Assembly (NCBI RefSeq): GCF_014641635.1
Contig: NZ_BMIC01000001.1
Span: forward strand, 936,641-1,000,640
Length of the DNA stretch: 64,000 nucleotides
From: Aquaticitalea lipolytica
Lineage (GTDB): Bacteria; Bacteroidota; Bacteroidia; Flavobacteriales; Flavobacteriaceae
Reading direction: 5' to 3'
The notes under the pieces: generated by a model
What the model was told of the DNA's origin: nothing
Database searches by the model: none
Seen by the model: the letters and a program-made list of their open reading frames with translations, nothing else
Program-made: the position numbers and the translations under genes
Part shown: positions 62,758 through 64,000 of the stretch, piece by piece
Position numbering within the stretch: position 1 is the stretch's first letter
How the letters are laid out: every line of letters begins with the position of its first letter

Positions 62758-64000
62758 ATGTTTAATTCAACATTTTTAAAACTAAATAAAACACCTCTTT
62801 TAATGGCACTTACTAGTGTCTTGTTTTATGCATCATTTGCCTACGATTTAGTAAGAACAGACTACACAAAGCTATTTACACTATATATCGCATTGTTCTT
62901 TTTGTTTTACAAACTCATTCAAGTAAATAAAGACAATTTTAAGTTTCTAGTAGTATTAGCCATTATTTTTAGAGTTGTTTTTTTATTTGCAATACCAAAC
63001 CTATCTCAAGATTTTTACCGCTTTATTTGGGATGGACGGATGATTATACAAGGTTTTAATCCTTATCTATACACACCAGAATCTTTTATCAATATTAATA
63101 TTTTCCCTATAGCACAAGCCCAAGAGTTATATAATGGTATGGGAGAACTAAACGGAAGTCATTTTACCAACTATCCTCCAATAAAGCAACTTGTGTTTAT
63201 GATTGCCGCATTACTATCAGGAAAAAGCATTATTGGGTCTGCAATAGTCTTTAGGATTTTTATACTAGCAGCAGATATTGGCACATTATATTTTGGAAAA
63301 AAACTTTTAGAAAGACTTAATCTTCCTACTCATAATATATTTTGGTATTTGCTTAATCCATTAATTATTATTGAACTTTCAGGAAACCTACATTTTGAAG
63401 GCATTATGATATTCTTTTTAGTGTGGAGTTTATATTTATTGCATTCAGGTAAATGGAAATGGGCAGCTATTGTTTTTGCTTTATCTATTTCAGTAAAATT
63501 GATTCCGCTTTTATTTTTGCCTTTGTTTTTTAAGTATTTTATACAACATCGTTTTACAAAGAGTGATGTTGCAACATCAAAACCCCTTCGCAATGACATT
63601 ATAAATTTAACTGGGTTTTACGCAATTGTAGTTTTAACAACACTGCTTTTGTTTACACCCTTTTTCTCATCAGAATTTATTAATAATTATACTAAAACTG
63701 TAGCGCTTTGGTTTAGTGATTTTGAGTTTAATGCTAGTATATATTACATTGCAAGAAGTATTGGTTATGCAATTACTGGTTATAATGAAATAGCAATCAT
63801 TGGAAAATTTATTCCGCTAATTACGATTATTTCTGTTTTAGGATTTACTTTTTTAAGAAAAAATAACGGTGTTCAGAAGCTTATAATTTCTATGCTTTTT
63901 GTGACTACAGTTTATTATTTTACATCAACAACAATTCATCCTTGGTATATAACAATACTTGTATTTCTATCAGTATTTACCAATTATAAATTTCCAATAG
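62758..64000 (+). CDS. polytopic glycosyltransferase (GT87/mannosyltransferase-like), truncated by the window end
   Basis: ATG at 62758 starts a frame open to the window end (about 414 residues so far). Several membrane helices are visible, and the first loop has LSQDFYRFIWDGRMIIQGFN followed by PYLYTP, which matches the catalytic loop (DxxRY/F-x2-WDG) of polyprenyl-phosphate-dependent mannosyltransferases. A later segment holds a repeat-derived insertion (63565-63599). It may use the lipid-linked sugar made by the DPM1-like enzyme. The C-terminus is outside the window. Confidence 0.78.
   Translation, partial: MFNSTFLKLNKTPLLMALTSVLFYASFAYDLVRTDYTKLFTLYIALFFLFYKLIQVNKDNFKFLVVLAIIFRVVFLFAIPNLSQDFYRFIWDGRMIIQGFNPYLYTPESFININIFPIAQAQELYNGMGELNGSHFTNYPPIKQLVFMIAALLSGKSIIGSAIVFRIFILAADIGTLYFGKKLLERLNLPTHNIFWYLLNPLIIIELSGNLHFEGIMIFFLVWSLYLLHSGKWKWAAIVFALSISVKLIPLLFLPLFFKYFIQHRFTKSDVATSKPLRNDIINLTGFYAIVVLTTLLLFTPFFSSEFINNYTKTVALWFSDFEFNASIYYIARSIGYAITGYNEIAIIGKFIPLITIISVLGFTFLRKNNGVQKLIISMLFVTTVYYFTSTTIHPWYITILVFLSVFTNYKFPI
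63565..63599. repeat. REP-like repeat inside the mannosyltransferase gene
   Basis: GATGTTGCAACATC (63565-63578) is a perfect 14-bp palindrome, followed by CCCCTTCGCAATGACA. On the minus strand this reads GTCATTGCGAAGGGG, a motif type dispersed in many bacterial genomes. It is in frame, giving a run of about 12 residues (DVATSKPLRNDI). Confidence 0.55.

Noticed and set aside
63330-63599. Minus-strand 89-residue frame near the window end
   Set aside because: It is antisense to the mannosyltransferase and its start lies in the REP-like repeat.
1-64000. CRISPR arrays, IS elements, rRNA genes
   Set aside because: No regularly spaced direct repeats, no transposase motif and no rRNA sequence were seen by eye.

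Overview
The window reads as chromosome of a low-GC marine-type member of the Flavobacteriaceae (Bacteroidota). The support is Bacteroidota-style promoters (TTTG, about 19-22 nt, TAnnTTTG), few Shine-Dalgarno sites, and typical flavobacterial gene families: POT peptide transporters, an LptC/CorC/PpiD block, class II HMG-CoA reductase and an arsenosugar cluster. Base composition was not computed and the genus is not assigned.

Region 1 (1-14430) is core genome. It holds the tail of a possible ComEC protein, a periplasmic thioredoxin, two tandem POT peptide transporters, a mevalonate-pathway pair (class II HMG-CoA reductase and a GHMP kinase), and a long minus-strand envelope block: type III pantothenate kinase, outer-membrane barrel, TPR protein, LptC, a small membrane protein, a CNNM/CBS protein and a PpiD-like foldase.

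Region 2 (14594-49237) is a 34.6 kb island integrated in the 3' end of tRNA-Phe(GAA). It is bounded by a 15-bp direct repeat that keeps the tRNA intact. The right end holds the element's own genes: tyrosine integrase, an RteC-like protein, an AlpA/Xis-like HTH protein, a DnaD-like replication protein, a DnaC-like AAA+ ATPase and a zinc-ribbon protein. No relaxase, coupling protein or type IV secretion gene was recognised, so it resembles a phage-satellite or minimal integrative island more than an ICE. Next comes a translationally coupled three-gene unit: a type IIG restriction-modification enzyme, a DUF3800 protein and a HEPN-like protein, which I regard as the best candidate for an undescribed defence system. 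The rest, about 25 kb, is metal resistance. The CzcBA block (CzcA fused in frame to a TolC-like factor) comes with a Fur-family regulator, a DUF3703 protein, a Zn/Cd-type P-ATPase and small Cys/His-rich proteins. The copper block holds CusA, TolC, a multicopper oxidase with a fused barrel-like tail, two DUF3347-containing proteins, a haem-binding-domain protein, a Cu(I)-ATPase, a DUF2911 protein, a PepSY protein, CusB and an HMA lipoprotein. All island genes are on the minus strand.

Region 3 (49238-64000) is core or long-resident DNA. A plus-strand arsenosugar cluster (CMD protein, radical SAM ArsS, rhodanese, TIGR04282 and TIGR04283 glycosyltransferases, purine nucleoside phosphorylase, ArsM) is interleaved with a sterol-desaturase-family protein and a DUF547 lipoprotein. 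A minus-strand GH113-like lipoprotein follows, then a FAD oxidoreductase with a membrane ferredoxin, and two GT2 enzymes with a polytopic glycosyltransferase that runs off the end. Two short palindromic repeats of the kind dispersed in flavobacterial genomes lie in frame inside glycosyltransferase genes here.

The longest stretch without a called gene is 49046-49373, which holds the integrase upstream region, the right attachment site and a terminator. No CRISPR array, IS element or rRNA was seen.
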